NCBI GenBank assembly: GCA_964454675.1
Contig: CAYVUB010000002.1
Coordinates: 100,233-164,232, forward strand
Direction of reading: 5' to 3'
From: CAYVUB01 sp964454675
Lineage (GTDB): Bacteria; Bacteroidota; Bacteroidia; Flavobacteriales; Flavobacteriaceae
DNA: 64,000 bases
Within the stretch, counting starts at the first letter, position 1; every line of letters begins with the position of its first letter. Position numbers and translations under genes: made by a program. Shown here in pieces: positions 33,565 through 42,263 of the stretch. The notes below the pieces were generated by a model that did no database searches, was not told the DNA's origin, and worked only from the letters and a program-made list of their open reading frames with translations.

Positions 33565-34320
33565 ATGAAAGTAATCATTATAGAAGACGAAAAACCATCT
33601 GCACGTCGCTTGCAGCGTATGTTGAGTATACTCAATATTGATACTCAAATCATGCTGCATTCTGTACAAGAAGCTATTGAATGGTTTCAAAAAAACGAGC
33701 ATCCCGATTTGATTTTTTTGGACATTCAGTTAAGTGACGGCTTGTCGTTTGAGATTTTTGAAACTTTGGATATCAAATCGGCTGTGATTTTTACGACTGC
33801 TTTTGATGAGTATGCTTTAAAAGCGTTTCAGCTAAACAGTATCGATTATCTTTTAAAACCCATTGACGAAGATGATTTAAAAAGAGCTGTTGACAAGTAT
33901 CAAGAACGTTTCCCAAAACAGCAAAATGTTGTTTTGGATTTTAATGATATAAAGAAACTTTTGGTCAACCCTATTGAAAGAGACTACAAAAAGCGTTTTT
34001 CTGTAAAAGTTGGTCAGCATTTAAAACTTGTCAATATTGAAGATATCGAATGTTTTTACAGTGAAAACAAAGGGACTTACGCTTACACATCAGACGGAAG
34101 AAATTACCTGCTGGATACCACACTCGACCAACTGGATAATGAGTTGGAGCCTCAAACGTTTTTTAGGATAAGCCGGAAGTTTTTTGTCAATATCAAAGCC
34201 ATCAAAGACATCATCAGCTATACCAATTCACGGCTTCAGATAAAACTCAAAACCTACAACGAGCAGGAAATAATTGTAGCCAGAGAACGCGTAAAAGAGT
34301 TTAAAGATTGGTTAAATTGA
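33565..34320 (+). CDS. LytTR family response regulator
   Basis: A 251-aa response regulator. The receiver domain has acidic residues in IIEDE (residues 5-9), phospho-acceptor Asp53 in FLDIQLSDG, and Lys in YLLKPI near residue 98. The C-terminal LytTR DNA-binding domain (about 145-245) includes YFSENKG-like and FFRISRKFFVNIKAI blocks. It is the output partner of the LytS-type kinase just upstream. The stop is followed at once by a terminator. Confidence 0.95.
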   Translation: MKVIIIEDEKPSARRLQRMLSILNIDTQIMLHSVQEAIEWFQKNEHPDLIFLDIQLSDGLSFEIFETLDIKSAVIFTTAFDEYALKAFQLNSIDYLLKPIDEDDLKRAVDKYQERFPKQQNVVLDFNDIKKLLVNPIERDYKKRFSVKVGQHLKLVNIEDIECFYSENKGTYAYTSDGRNYLLDTTLDQLDNELEPQTFFRISRKFFVNIKAIKDIISYTNSRLQIKLKTYNEQEIIVARERVKEFKDWLN

Positions 34321-34360
34321 AAAAATCGGATAAAAAGTTTTTTAAACCAATCCGATTTTT
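34321..34360 (+). terminator. Terminator after the LytTR regulator
   Basis: Arms AAAAATCGGAT / ATCCGATTTTT around an 18-nt loop, starting on the base after the stop codon. Confidence 0.8.
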
Positions 34361-34361
34361 G

Positions 34362-34369
34362 TAATTTTG
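34362..34369 (+). promoter_or_regulatory. -7 element of the Fic gene
   Basis: TAATTTTG, ending 5 nt before the GTG start at 34374. If the start of transcription is 5 nt after the element, as fits other promoters here, the mRNA would be leaderless. Confidence 0.45.
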
Positions 34370-34373
34370 TGGT

Positions 34374-35318
34374 GTGTGGAATGTAGATATAACATATAGA
34401 CAAGAACTTCAATCAACATTTGAACGTTTAACCGATAAGTTAAAGGTTTTGAATGCTGTGCGTCCATTGCCTAAAATGGCCTTAGAGAAAATCAAAGAAT
34501 CTTTAATGCTCGAATGGACTTACAATTCCAACAGTATTGAAGGCAATACCTTGACACTTCGTGAAACGCAACTGGTACTTCAGGAAGGTATCACTATCAA
34601 AGGTAAGTCGCTTCGTGAGCATTTTGAAGCCAAAAACCACGAAAAGGCTATTGACTATTTATATACATTAGTTGATGAAAACTATGTTTTGAACAGTAAA
34701 GATGTGCTTTCGCTTCATGCGTTGGTATTACGTACCATAGAAGACGATTTTGCAGGCAGGCTGCGTAATGCGGGCGTAAGGATTTCCGGAGCAAATTTTA
34801 TTCCGCCCAACGCATCAAAAGTTTCAGATATGCTGGAAGAATTGATTGTTTATGTGAATGAAAATCCGCAACAGCTGCACGTTGTAGAGCTGGCGGCTGT
34901 ATTTCATCATAAGTTTGTATGGATACATCCGTTTTTTGACGGTAATGGCCGTACTGTGAGGCTTGCCATGAATTTACTGCTCATGAAGTTTGGGTATCCG
35001 CCGGCAATTATTCTTAAAAATGACCGTAAGAAATATTATGAGGCATTAAATCAGGCAAATACCGGTAGTTATCATAAATTAATGTTGCTTATGTGTCAGG
35101 CTTGTGAGCGTACTCTTAATATTTATTTGAGTGCGTTGCCTGCTACAGATTATGAGTATAAATCCATTACAGATATTGTTGAAGAACCAAGTATTCCTTA
35201 TGGGCAAGAGTATGTAAGCTTGCTGGCAAGGCAAGGTAAGATAGACGCTCATAAAGAAGGTAGAAATTGGGTGACTACCAAAGAAGCGGTCTTGAATTAT
35301 ATCAATTCAAAAAATTAG
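34374..35318 (+). CDS. Fic domain protein (AMPylator type)
   Basis: A 314-aa protein starting at GTG. Near the N-terminus is the inhibitory helix motif SNSIEGN (SxxxEG), marking a class II Fic that self-inhibits. The active-site motif HPFFDGNGRTVR begins at His185. The last 60 residues look like a winged helix. Fic enzymes transfer AMP (or other groups) to protein hydroxyls; the target is unknown. No antitoxin partner lies next to it, in keeping with built-in inhibition. It converges with the LETM1-related gene with one base between stops. Confidence 0.92.
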   Translation: MWNVDITYRQELQSTFERLTDKLKVLNAVRPLPKMALEKIKESLMLEWTYNSNSIEGNTLTLRETQLVLQEGITIKGKSLREHFEAKNHEKAIDYLYTLVDENYVLNSKDVLSLHALVLRTIEDDFAGRLRNAGVRISGANFIPPNASKVSDMLEELIVYVNENPQQLHVVELAAVFHHKFVWIHPFFDGNGRTVRLAMNLLLMKFGYPPAIILKNDRKKYYEALNQANTGSYHKLMLLMCQACERTLNIYLSALPATDYEYKSITDIVEEPSIPYGQEYVSLLARQGKIDAHKEGRNWVTTKEAVLNYINSKN

Positions 35319-35319
35319 T

Positions 35320-36492
35320 TTACTCTTCAATTCTATTGTCATCAAATGCCGATGGCAATAGTTTTGGTATAAACTTGACAAATAACGGTAGTAATATTGC
35401 ACCGCCCGGAAGTATAAAAATAGCCAAACTTGGTACTGCTTTAAAAACATCCATAAGCTGTTCGTTCATTTTTTTTTGCTCTTCTTTGGACAATTCTTTT
35501 ACCGCAGATTTTGATATGAGTTTTACCAGTTCTTTGCTTTCTTTCAACTCTTTGAGTAATCGTTTACTGTTTCTGCTTATGAGTTTTACAACCATTTTAC
35601 CGGAGTTATCATAAAAGGTTTGCACCATATTTTTTGAACTTAGTAAAGGAATATTGCCATGGTTTGTTTTATAAAACAGGTTTACATCATCAATACATTT
35701 CATAATGGTATTGGTGTTGATGTGTAAATCTTCTCCCATTTTAATCAGGAATTTCTGTTCGCCGGGTTCAATAATTTTATCGCTCCAGGAAGTCATGCAG
35801 GCGACATCCAGAATGTATTGTTTTTCTAAAGGGTTATGGATATCATGAATAACATCATCATAACAGAAGGTGTCAAACTTATTGTAACGTTTTGAAGCTT
35901 CAAAAAGGCGTATCAAGCTGTTGTCATAAGTGCTTTTTTCTTGTTTAGATTCAAATACTTCTATGGCAATGGTTTCAATAACGGCTTCAAGTTTTTTTAA
36001 GTAGGTTTCGGTTATGGTTTGTTCTTTTAAATACAGGTCGTAGGCCAAAACATCAATGTACATGAGTGCATTTGTGATAAAGTAATTGAAGTTTTTTGAA
36101 AAGACATTATCATCAATATGAATGCGTTTATTGATGATGTTTTCTAATAAGGCGGTTGATTTTTTATTACCTAAAATAGTGTCAAAAATAGATGTTTTAC
36201 TCTTATTGATTAAGCTATAAAACTGTACCACACTTTCAACAAATTTATCGGCAGGTGTATTGATACGGTATCTGTGATAAAAGGCTAAGAGTAAATTGAT
36301 TTTGCATAATTCTTCATCAGAATAATCATTTTCGTAATATAAATTTAAAACCACAGATACATTGCTTCCATATATAAATCCGCTGGTTTTTAAGTGGTCG
36401 TAAAACGATTGTTCATCAATATTTGCAAGTGTTTCTTGCGAATCAATGTCTTTGAGTAGTTTTTTTATCCAGCCGGAAGCAGAAGGATTCAT
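35320..36492 (-). CDS. LETM1-related protein
   Basis: A 390-aa protein, mostly helical and soluble. Its C-terminal segment (about residues 315-385), with EEQKKMNEQLMDVFKAVPSL then PGGAILLPLFVKFIPKLLPSAF, is the LETM1-like motif normally found in the mitochondrial K+/H+ antiporter-associated protein. In flavobacteria this group is annotated as biofilm-associated. There is no signal peptide. The function is unknown. Monocistronic, no room for a terminator between it and Fic. Confidence 0.8.
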   Translation of the reverse strand: MNPSASGWIKKLLKDIDSQETLANIDEQSFYDHLKTSGFIYGSNVSVVLNLYYENDYSDEELCKINLLLAFYHRYRINTPADKFVESVVQFYSLINKSKTSIFDTILGNKKSTALLENIINKRIHIDDNVFSKNFNYFITNALMYIDVLAYDLYLKEQTITETYLKKLEAVIETIAIEVFESKQEKSTYDNSLIRLFEASKRYNKFDTFCYDDVIHDIHNPLEKQYILDVACMTSWSDKIIEPGEQKFLIKMGEDLHINTNTIMKCIDDVNLFYKTNHGNIPLLSSKNMVQTFYDNSGKMVVKLISRNSKRLLKELKESKELVKLISKSAVKELSKEEQKKMNEQLMDVFKAVPSLAIFILPGGAILLPLFVKFIPKLLPSAFDDNRIEE

Positions 36493-36535
36493 TGTTTAAA
36501 AATTTTCTGTAAAGATATTTTAAAATTACTGTTTA

Positions 36536-36563
36536 ATAAAAAAAGCTACGGGAGGTAGCTTTT
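36536..36563 (-). terminator. Terminator after sodC
   Basis: Stem AAAAGCTAC / GTAGCTTTT with loop GGGAG, and a T-run on the minus strand. Confidence 0.88.
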
Positions 36564-36579
36564 TGAGTTATGTTTTGGC

Positions 36580-37155
36580 TTATTGAATAATCCCGCCACA
36601 ACTTATGCGTCCGCCTGCATCACCTGTTGGTTGGGTTTTAAAATCGTCAACACCCGCATGAACTATAATGGCTTTGCCAATAATGTCTTTGGTCTCGTCG
36701 CCACAGCCTATACACCATTGATCGGTTGTCATGGTTACGGTACCGTTGCCGTTTGCATTGGCTTTAAAGTTTCCTATATCTCCTTTATGATAGCCTTCGG
36801 TGCTTCCCCATTTGCCGTGTGGCTGCTTGGTTGGATTCCAGTGACCTCCGGTTGAGGTTCCGTCAGGTGATGAGCAATCTGCTTTTTCGTGTAAATGAAT
36901 GGCATGTTCTCCTTCAGTCAATCCGCCTATTACGGCAATAAGCGTTACGATGCCGTCTTTTTCGGTAAAAATGGCATTACCCTTGGCATTACTATCACTC
37001 TTAGATTCCAGAGTTACTTGTACTTTTTTTATTTCACGAGGTTTAGATGTTATTTCGGTATCTTCTTTAATATCTTCGGTTTCTTTTTGGTCTTTTTTAC
37101 AAGATGTCATAAAAGCTAACCCTATGATGGCAAGAGCAAAAATTGATTTTTTCAT
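36580..37155 (-). CDS. Cu/Zn superoxide dismutase family lipoprotein
   Basis: A 191-aa periplasmic lipoprotein with lipobox Cys19 (FMTSC) and an acidic linker. The SOD fold shows HLHEKADCSSPDG and GGHWNP copper/zinc ligand blocks, a HAGVDDF ligand segment and the C-terminal GGRISCGGI with the disulfide Cys. It removes superoxide arising at the cell surface. It diverges from hemN, and the shared region contains an Fnr-type box. Confidence 0.93.
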   Translation of the reverse strand: MKKSIFALAIIGLAFMTSCKKDQKETEDIKEDTEITSKPREIKKVQVTLESKSDSNAKGNAIFTEKDGIVTLIAVIGGLTEGEHAIHLHEKADCSSPDGTSTGGHWNPTKQPHGKWGSTEGYHKGDIGNFKANANGNGTVTMTTDQWCIGCGDETKDIIGKAIIVHAGVDDFKTQPTGDAGGRISCGGIIQ

Positions 37156-37208
37156 TTTAAACAGGTTTTAAATCAAGGTTTAAAAGTAGGTAAATATTTG
37201 AGTATTCT

Positions 37209-37241
37209 CAAAAATATATGGGTTTATTTATAAAGACTCAA
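37209..37241 (-). promoter_or_regulatory. Promoter of the Cu/Zn SOD gene
   Basis: TTG at 37241-37239, 22-bp spacer, TATTTTTG at 37216-37209 on the minus strand. Confidence 0.5.
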
Positions 37242-37244
37242 TGT

Positions 37245-37288
37245 ATGATTTTTATCATATTTTAAGTTTGCATCTTGTCATACTTTTG
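37245..37288 (+). promoter_or_regulatory. Fnr-type box and -7 element of hemN
   Basis: ATGAT-TTTT-ATCAT at 37245-37258 (centre 37251.5) and TACTTTTG at 37281-37288. Centre to end of the -7 element is 36.5 bp, the same as at ccoS and ccoI, and would place the box at about -41.5. Confidence 0.75.
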
Positions 37289-37305
37289 GGTTTTACAATT
37301 GATTT

Positions 37306-38670
37306 ATGGAAAACTCATTGGTAACAAAATATCATATTCCGGGTCCGAGATACACCAGTTATCCGACAGTGCCTTACTGGGATAATGATACATTTTCATT
37401 AAAGAGATGGAAAGAATCAATGGTAAAAGCCTTTGAGCAGAGTAATTCTGAAGAAGGAATCAGTCTATACATCCACCTGCCGTTTTGTGAAAGTTTATGT
37501 ACTTTTTGCGGTTGTCACAAGCGCATCACAAAACGGCATGATGTAGAAATACCTTATATCGATGCCATTATTAAAGAATGGGAATTATACTGTAACCTGC
37601 TGCCGTCAAAACCTGTAATTAAAGAAATGCATATTGGTGGCGGCACGCCTACTTTTTTTGCGCCAAATCACTTGAGTCTTTTGGTAAACAGTATTTTACG
37701 AAAAGCTGTTGTTGCACCCAACCACGAGTTTAGTTTTGAAGGGCATCCTAACAATACCACTCACGAACATTTAAAAACGTTTTATGATTTAGGTTTTAGA
37801 CGGGTAAGTTTTGGTGTTCAGGATTATAATTATGACATACAAAAAGCAATCAACAGGATGCAACCTTTTGAAAATGTAAAGTTTGTAACAGATACAGCCA
37901 GAGAAATAGGTTATACATCTGTGGGGCACGATATTATTTTTGGGTTGCCGTTTCAAACAGAAGCGCATGTTGAAGAAACCATAAATAAAACGAAAGAATT
38001 AAATCCCGACAGAATAGCATTTTACAGCTATGCGCACGTACCGTGGATAAAAGGTAACGGGCAGCGTGGTTTTAAAGATGACAATTTGCCAACACCCGAA
38101 AGTAAAAAACGACAATACGAAACAGGCAAAAAGATGCTCGTACAGGCAGGCTATCACGATATTGGTATGGATCATTTTGCATTACCCGCAGACAATTTGT
38201 ACAAAGCAATGACTTGCGGTAAACTTCACAGGAATTTTATGGGCTATACCGCATCAAAAACCAAACTTATGGTAGGTTTGGGCGTATCATCCATAAGTGA
38301 CAGTTGGTATGGCTTTGCTCAAAACGTTAAAAACATTGAAGAATATTATCATTTAATAGAAGAAAAAATCATCCCCGTTTTCAAAGGGCATATTTTAAAT
38401 ACCGAAGATTTAATTATCAGGCAGCATATTTTGAATTTGATGTGCAGGTTTGAAACGTCTTGGGCTGCAAAAGAGTTGTATTTTGATGAATTGCCCGATG
38501 TTTTGGAGCAGTTAGCTATTATGCAGGAAGACGGTTTGATTGTGATTCAAGATAACACCATCAAGATAACACAAGCAGGAAAACCTTTTGTGCGAAATGT
38601 TTGTATGGCTTTTGATTTGTTATTGAATAGAAATAAACCTGAGATTCCATTGTTTTCAATGACAATATAA
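37306..38670 (+). CDS. hemN: Oxygen-independent coproporphyrinogen III oxidase
   Basis: A 454-aa radical SAM enzyme converting coproporphyrinogen III to protoporphyrinogen IX without oxygen. The cluster motif CESLCTFC (Cys61, 65, 68) with Cys70 next to it matches the E. coli enzyme almost residue for residue. The N-terminal PRYTSYPTVPYW and the GGGTPTFF motif are present. The full length indicates true HemN rather than HemW. Low-oxygen induction is predicted from the Fnr-type box upstream and fits its place beside the haem-rich cbb3 oxidase genes. Confidence 0.96.
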   Translation: MENSLVTKYHIPGPRYTSYPTVPYWDNDTFSLKRWKESMVKAFEQSNSEEGISLYIHLPFCESLCTFCGCHKRITKRHDVEIPYIDAIIKEWELYCNLLPSKPVIKEMHIGGGTPTFFAPNHLSLLVNSILRKAVVAPNHEFSFEGHPNNTTHEHLKTFYDLGFRRVSFGVQDYNYDIQKAINRMQPFENVKFVTDTAREIGYTSVGHDIIFGLPFQTEAHVEETINKTKELNPDRIAFYSYAHVPWIKGNGQRGFKDDNLPTPESKKRQYETGKKMLVQAGYHDIGMDHFALPADNLYKAMTCGKLHRNFMGYTASKTKLMVGLGVSSISDSWYGFAQNVKNIEEYYHLIEEKIIPVFKGHILNTEDLIIRQHILNLMCRFETSWAAKELYFDELPDVLEQLAIMQEDGLIVIQDNTIKITQAGKPFVRNVCMAFDLLLNRNKPEIPLFSMTI

Positions 38671-38757
38671 ATAGTGAAAAAGCTTTGAAAAGTGCCAAAA
38701 ATTCATTAATTTAATACACCCGAAAAGTTTATTAATAACCCCATAAAAAACCAAATT

Positions 38758-39597
38758 ATGAAAAAAATAATAGTCCCGGTAGATTTTTCAGAACATTCCA
38801 ATTATGCTATGGAAACAGCTGCCATCATAGCAAAAAAGAATAATGCAGAAATAATAGCATTGCACATGCTCGAAATGCCGGATACGCTTTTAACAAATTC
38901 AGATACTTTGCAGCACGAAAAAATAGTGTTTTTTGTAAAACTTGCAGAAAAACGTTTTCAGGAATTTTTGGATACACCATATTTAAAAGATGTAGAAGTT
39001 ACCCCAATCGTTAAACGTTTTAAAGTATTTGACGAAATAAGCGAAGTAGCGGTTGACCATAGTGTCGATTTAATCGTTATGGGGTCACACGGTGCAAGCG
39101 GGCTTACAGAAATTTTTGTAGGGTCAAATACAGAACGTGTTGTAAGAAACTCAGAAGTTCCTGTGCTGGTAGTAAAAAACAAACCAAACAACTTTAACCT
39201 GGATAACGTGGTATTTGCTTCAGATTTTTCAAGAAAATCTGTGGTATCCTACATCAATGCCTCCAAGTTATTGCACAACCTTGGTGCAAAATTAAAATTG
39301 CTTTACGTTAATCTTCCGGGCGAATCGTTTAAAAGTTCATCACAAATGGAAGAAACCGTACAAGAGTTTTTGATGACTGCCGACGGAAACTTAAACATGT
39401 TTGGCGAAGTTAATTATATATGCGACTATTCGGTAGAAAGCGGCGTTTTAAATTTTGCTAAAAAAATAAATGCCGATGCAGTAGCAGTAGCAACACACGG
39501 CAGAAAAGGATTAGCTCATTTTTTTGAAGGAAGTATTTCTGAAGATATCGCAAATCACGCAGATTTACCTGTTATAACCTTTAGAATAATGGGTTAA
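38758..39597 (+). CDS. Universal stress protein, two tandem Usp domains
   Basis: A 279-aa cytoplasmic protein. Domain 1 (about 1-143) has VPVDFSEHSNYAMETA and the ATP-binding signature GSHGASGLTEIFVGSNTERVVRNSEVPVLVV. Domain 2 (about 150-279) has FASDFSRKS and ATHGRKGLAHFFEGSISEDI. Both retain the G-2x-G-9x-G(S/T) nucleotide motif. It lies between hemN and the cbb3 genes, a common context for Usp genes in microaerobic regulons. Confidence 0.93.
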   Translation: MKKIIVPVDFSEHSNYAMETAAIIAKKNNAEIIALHMLEMPDTLLTNSDTLQHEKIVFFVKLAEKRFQEFLDTPYLKDVEVTPIVKRFKVFDEISEVAVDHSVDLIVMGSHGASGLTEIFVGSNTERVVRNSEVPVLVVKNKPNNFNLDNVVFASDFSRKSVVSYINASKLLHNLGAKLKLLYVNLPGESFKSSSQMEETVQEFLMTADGNLNMFGEVNYICDYSVESGVLNFAKKINADAVAVATHGRKGLAHFFEGSISEDIANHADLPVITFRIMG

Positions 39598-39622
39598 AAG
39601 GTTAAATTAAAATTAGGTTGAG

Positions 39623-39658
39623 AAAAGGGAATTAAAGAAATTTGATTCCCTTTTTTTT
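39623..39658. terminator. Terminator between Usp and the TauE-like gene
   Basis: Stem AAAAGGGAAT / ATTCCCTTTT, 12-nt loop, long T-run. It can act for both converging genes. Confidence 0.9.
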
Positions 39659-40358
39659 AATGACATTCTATTTGGCTGCTTGCCGTATGCTGCATATTTA
39701 CCGGCGAAATGTAAGGTATTCCAAGTTCCAGACCTCTTAAAATAAACAACACCCCAATAAGTATCACAAACACGGGAATTGCCTTTTGAAGATGTTTTTT
39801 TATGCCCGAATTTAAAAATTTACCAAGGTAAACAGCAGTTGTCATTAACGGGATAGTACCAATGCCAAATAGTATCATGTACAGACTGCTATACCATGCA
39901 TTTCCAATAGCTATCGATGCAAACACTGCCATATAGACCAATCCGCAGGGTAAAAATCCGTTTAAAAACCCGATGGTTAAAAACGTATCTGCCGATTTTT
40001 TTTTCAAGGCAGCACCCAATTCTCTTTTTACTTTTGAAATAAGAATAAAAACAGGTTTTGAAAAATTGTACTTGTTAAATGTGTGTATGGGAATTACAAT
40101 GGCAATAATCATCAAAACACCAATAGCAATAGACAATTGTTGTTGCAGTCCAAAGATGTTCAGGCTTTTTCCTATCAGCCCAAAGCACAGTCCTATAAGG
40201 CTATATGCCAGTAATCTTCCTGTATGGTAAGCAATTATTTGCGAAATTTTTTTAAATGAATTGTCCTGACTTACCGGCAACATAAATGCAATAGGACCGC
40301 ACATGCCCACACAGTGAAAGCTTCCCAAAAATCCCAATGCAACCGCCGATAGCAACAT
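39657..40358 (-). CDS. TauE/SafE-like (UreH-type) membrane protein of the cbb3 operon
   Basis: A 233-aa protein with six membrane segments. The N-terminal HCVGMCGPIAF motif, with paired Cys, and the GFLNGFLPCGLVYMAVF block are typical of the DsbD/UreH-like proteins encoded at the end of cbb3 oxidase gene sets. Copper handling for the oxidase is the likely task rather than sulfite export. It lies 2 bp after the FixH gene, so it is the last gene of that operon. Confidence 0.85.
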   Translation of the reverse strand: MLLSAVALGFLGSFHCVGMCGPIAFMLPVSQDNSFKKISQIIAYHTGRLLAYSLIGLCFGLIGKSLNIFGLQQQLSIAIGVLMIIAIVIPIHTFNKYNFSKPVFILISKVKRELGAALKKKSADTFLTIGFLNGFLPCGLVYMAVFASIAIGNAWYSSLYMILFGIGTIPLMTTAVYLGKFLNSGIKKHLQKAIPVFVILIGVLFILRGLELGIPYISPVNMQHTASSQIECH

Positions 40359-40360
40359 AA

Positions 40361-40807
40361 TTAATACACAATTTCTTTTTTGTACATATAAGCGTTATTT
40401 TCGTATTCCCAATCTACTTTAATGTTCCAGCGACCATCCAACAAACGGTGTTTAGGTATGAGCAAAGAATGATTTGACAAAGAAATTGGCGTTTCAAAGT
40501 CAAATTGTTTGTTAGATGGTCTATATAGGAACACTTTTCCTGTGATTAATGTTTGTTCGAGTTTTTCCGGAAATTTAATGATAATGCCTTCATCGGTTTT
40601 TGACCACGACAGGTTTTCTTCCAGTGTATTTGCATTGGTTTCTTTTTCCATTTCGTTTTGAAACGCCAACTCTTGCTGGTAATAATTTTCTATAACCAAA
40701 TCATGGTCGTATTTTTTATTAACGTTCATTGTGATAATGAAATACATTATAAAGCTTATAAAGCCTATAAATGCCAGTATAATTCCTGTGGGCCAATTAA
40801 ATTTCAT
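40361..40807 (-). CDS. FixH/CcoH-like assembly protein
   Basis: A 148-aa protein with one N-terminal membrane anchor (about residues 8-27) and a periplasmic beta-rich domain, with the FixH-type end DGRWNIKVDWEYENNAYMYKKEIVY. FixH helps assemble the cbb3 oxidase. It lies 16 bp after ccoG and 2 bp before the TauE-like gene. Confidence 0.88.
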   Translation of the reverse strand: MKFNWPTGIILAFIGFISFIMYFIITMNVNKKYDHDLVIENYYQQELAFQNEMEKETNANTLEENLSWSKTDEGIIIKFPEKLEQTLITGKVFLYRPSNKQFDFETPISLSNHSLLIPKHRLLDGRWNIKVDWEYENNAYMYKKEIVY

Positions 40808-40823
40808 AGTTGTTTTTTTTATA

Positions 40824-42254
40824 TTATTGATAGCTTCGCGGCGCTAAGAAATTAACAGTTGTGGTTTCAATAATCTTGTCTCCGCTATATACATCAATTG
40901 TCAATTTGTTTTTGTCACTATTTAAATTGCTCTCATTTATTTCAATAAAAAGTGTGCCTTCTGCAAAACCTTGTTGAGGTACATGAAATTCTTTTCCTGT
41001 CGAAACCAGTTTGATGGTGCCTTTATGCTTTTTGAGCTTAAAGCTCACATGGTCAATCTGTTTGGTCGTTTTGTTTATGAGTTTATAGGTAAATACATTA
41101 CTTATAATGTTATTTTCCTTGTGCTCATACAATTGCCCCGGCAATCTTAAAATTCTGGCTTCAACATCATTTCTTAAAAGTAACATGCCTGAAAGCAACC
41201 CGGTAAGAATGATAAGCACGGCAATGTATCCTTTCATTCTAGCGGTAATCTTGAACGGTTCTTTTTTTGTTATTTCATCTTCACTGGCATACCGTATAAG
41301 ACCTTTAGGAAATCCTATTTTTTCCATAACAGTATCGCACTCGTCAATACATGCGGTACAGTTAACACATTCAAGCTGTGTGCCGTTTCGTATGTCGATA
41401 CCGGTAGGGCATACATGAACACACTGAAAACAGTCAATACAATCGCCGTGTCCCAAGGTTTGTCTGTCTTCGTTTTTTCGCCATTTTTTTCGCCCGTTGG
41501 TGTTTTCGCCCCGTTTGTGGTCGTAAGCTACAACTATTGATTTTGTGTCCAGAAGCACGCCTTGCAATCTTCCGTAAGGACAAGCAATAATACATACCTG
41601 TTCTCTGAACCAGGCAAATACAAAGTAGAATACTGCCGTAAAAATGAGTAATGAAAAGAACGTGCTAAGATGACTTCCGGGACCTTCAACAATGTATTGA
41701 ATAACCTTGTCGCCACTTATAATATATGCCAAAAATACATTGGCGATAATAAATGAGATAACTAAAAACATACTCCATTTTAGCAACCGTTTTTTTATTT
41801 TTTCAGCATCCCAAGGTTGTTTGTCAAGCTTCATTTGTTTGTTTCTGTCTCCGTCAATCCAAAACTCGATACGTCTGAAAACCATTTCGAGAAATATGGT
41901 TTGCGGACAAATCCATCCGCAGAAAAGCCGTCCGAAAGCCACCGTAAAGAGCGTGATAAATAGTACTCCAATTATCATTGAAATAACAAATAAATGAAAA
42001 TCTTGCGGCCAAAACGGTAATCCGAAAATATTGAACCTGCGTTCCAGTACATTGAACATTAAAAACTGATTTCCGTTTATCTTTACAAATGGGGCTGCAA
42101 AGAGAAATAGTATGAGTATATAACTCACAGTTTTCCGGTAACGATAGAATTTTCCTGAAGGTTTTTTAGGGAAAACCCATGCACGTTTGCCTTCTTTTGT
42201 AACCGTACTTATAGAATCTCTAAACTGTTCGTGTTCGTTGTCCTGAGTTGCCAA
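40824..42254 (-). CDS. ccoG: cbb3 oxidase accessory protein CcoG (FixG)
   Basis: A 476-aa inner-membrane iron-sulfur protein needed for cbb3 maturation (copper reduction). It has five membrane segments and the CGWICPQT block, then two 4Fe-4S ferredoxin motifs, CIDCFQCVHVCPTGID and CVNCTACIDECD, at about residues 265-305. The C-terminal periplasmic immunoglobulin-like domain follows. It starts 9 bp after ccoP. Confidence 0.95.
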   Translation of the reverse strand: MATQDNEHEQFRDSISTVTKEGKRAWVFPKKPSGKFYRYRKTVSYILILFLFAAPFVKINGNQFLMFNVLERRFNIFGLPFWPQDFHLFVISMIIGVLFITLFTVAFGRLFCGWICPQTIFLEMVFRRIEFWIDGDRNKQMKLDKQPWDAEKIKKRLLKWSMFLVISFIIANVFLAYIISGDKVIQYIVEGPGSHLSTFFSLLIFTAVFYFVFAWFREQVCIIACPYGRLQGVLLDTKSIVVAYDHKRGENTNGRKKWRKNEDRQTLGHGDCIDCFQCVHVCPTGIDIRNGTQLECVNCTACIDECDTVMEKIGFPKGLIRYASEDEITKKEPFKITARMKGYIAVLIILTGLLSGMLLLRNDVEARILRLPGQLYEHKENNIISNVFTYKLINKTTKQIDHVSFKLKKHKGTIKLVSTGKEFHVPQQGFAEGTLFIEINESNLNSDKNKLTIDVYSGDKIIETTTVNFLAPRSYQ

Positions 42255-42263
42255 AGCAATTAT

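Noticed and set aside
39657..40358. Sulfite exporter as the function of the TauE-like protein
   Set aside because: Its place at the end of the cbb3 operon and the HCVGMCGP motif point to oxidase metal handling instead.
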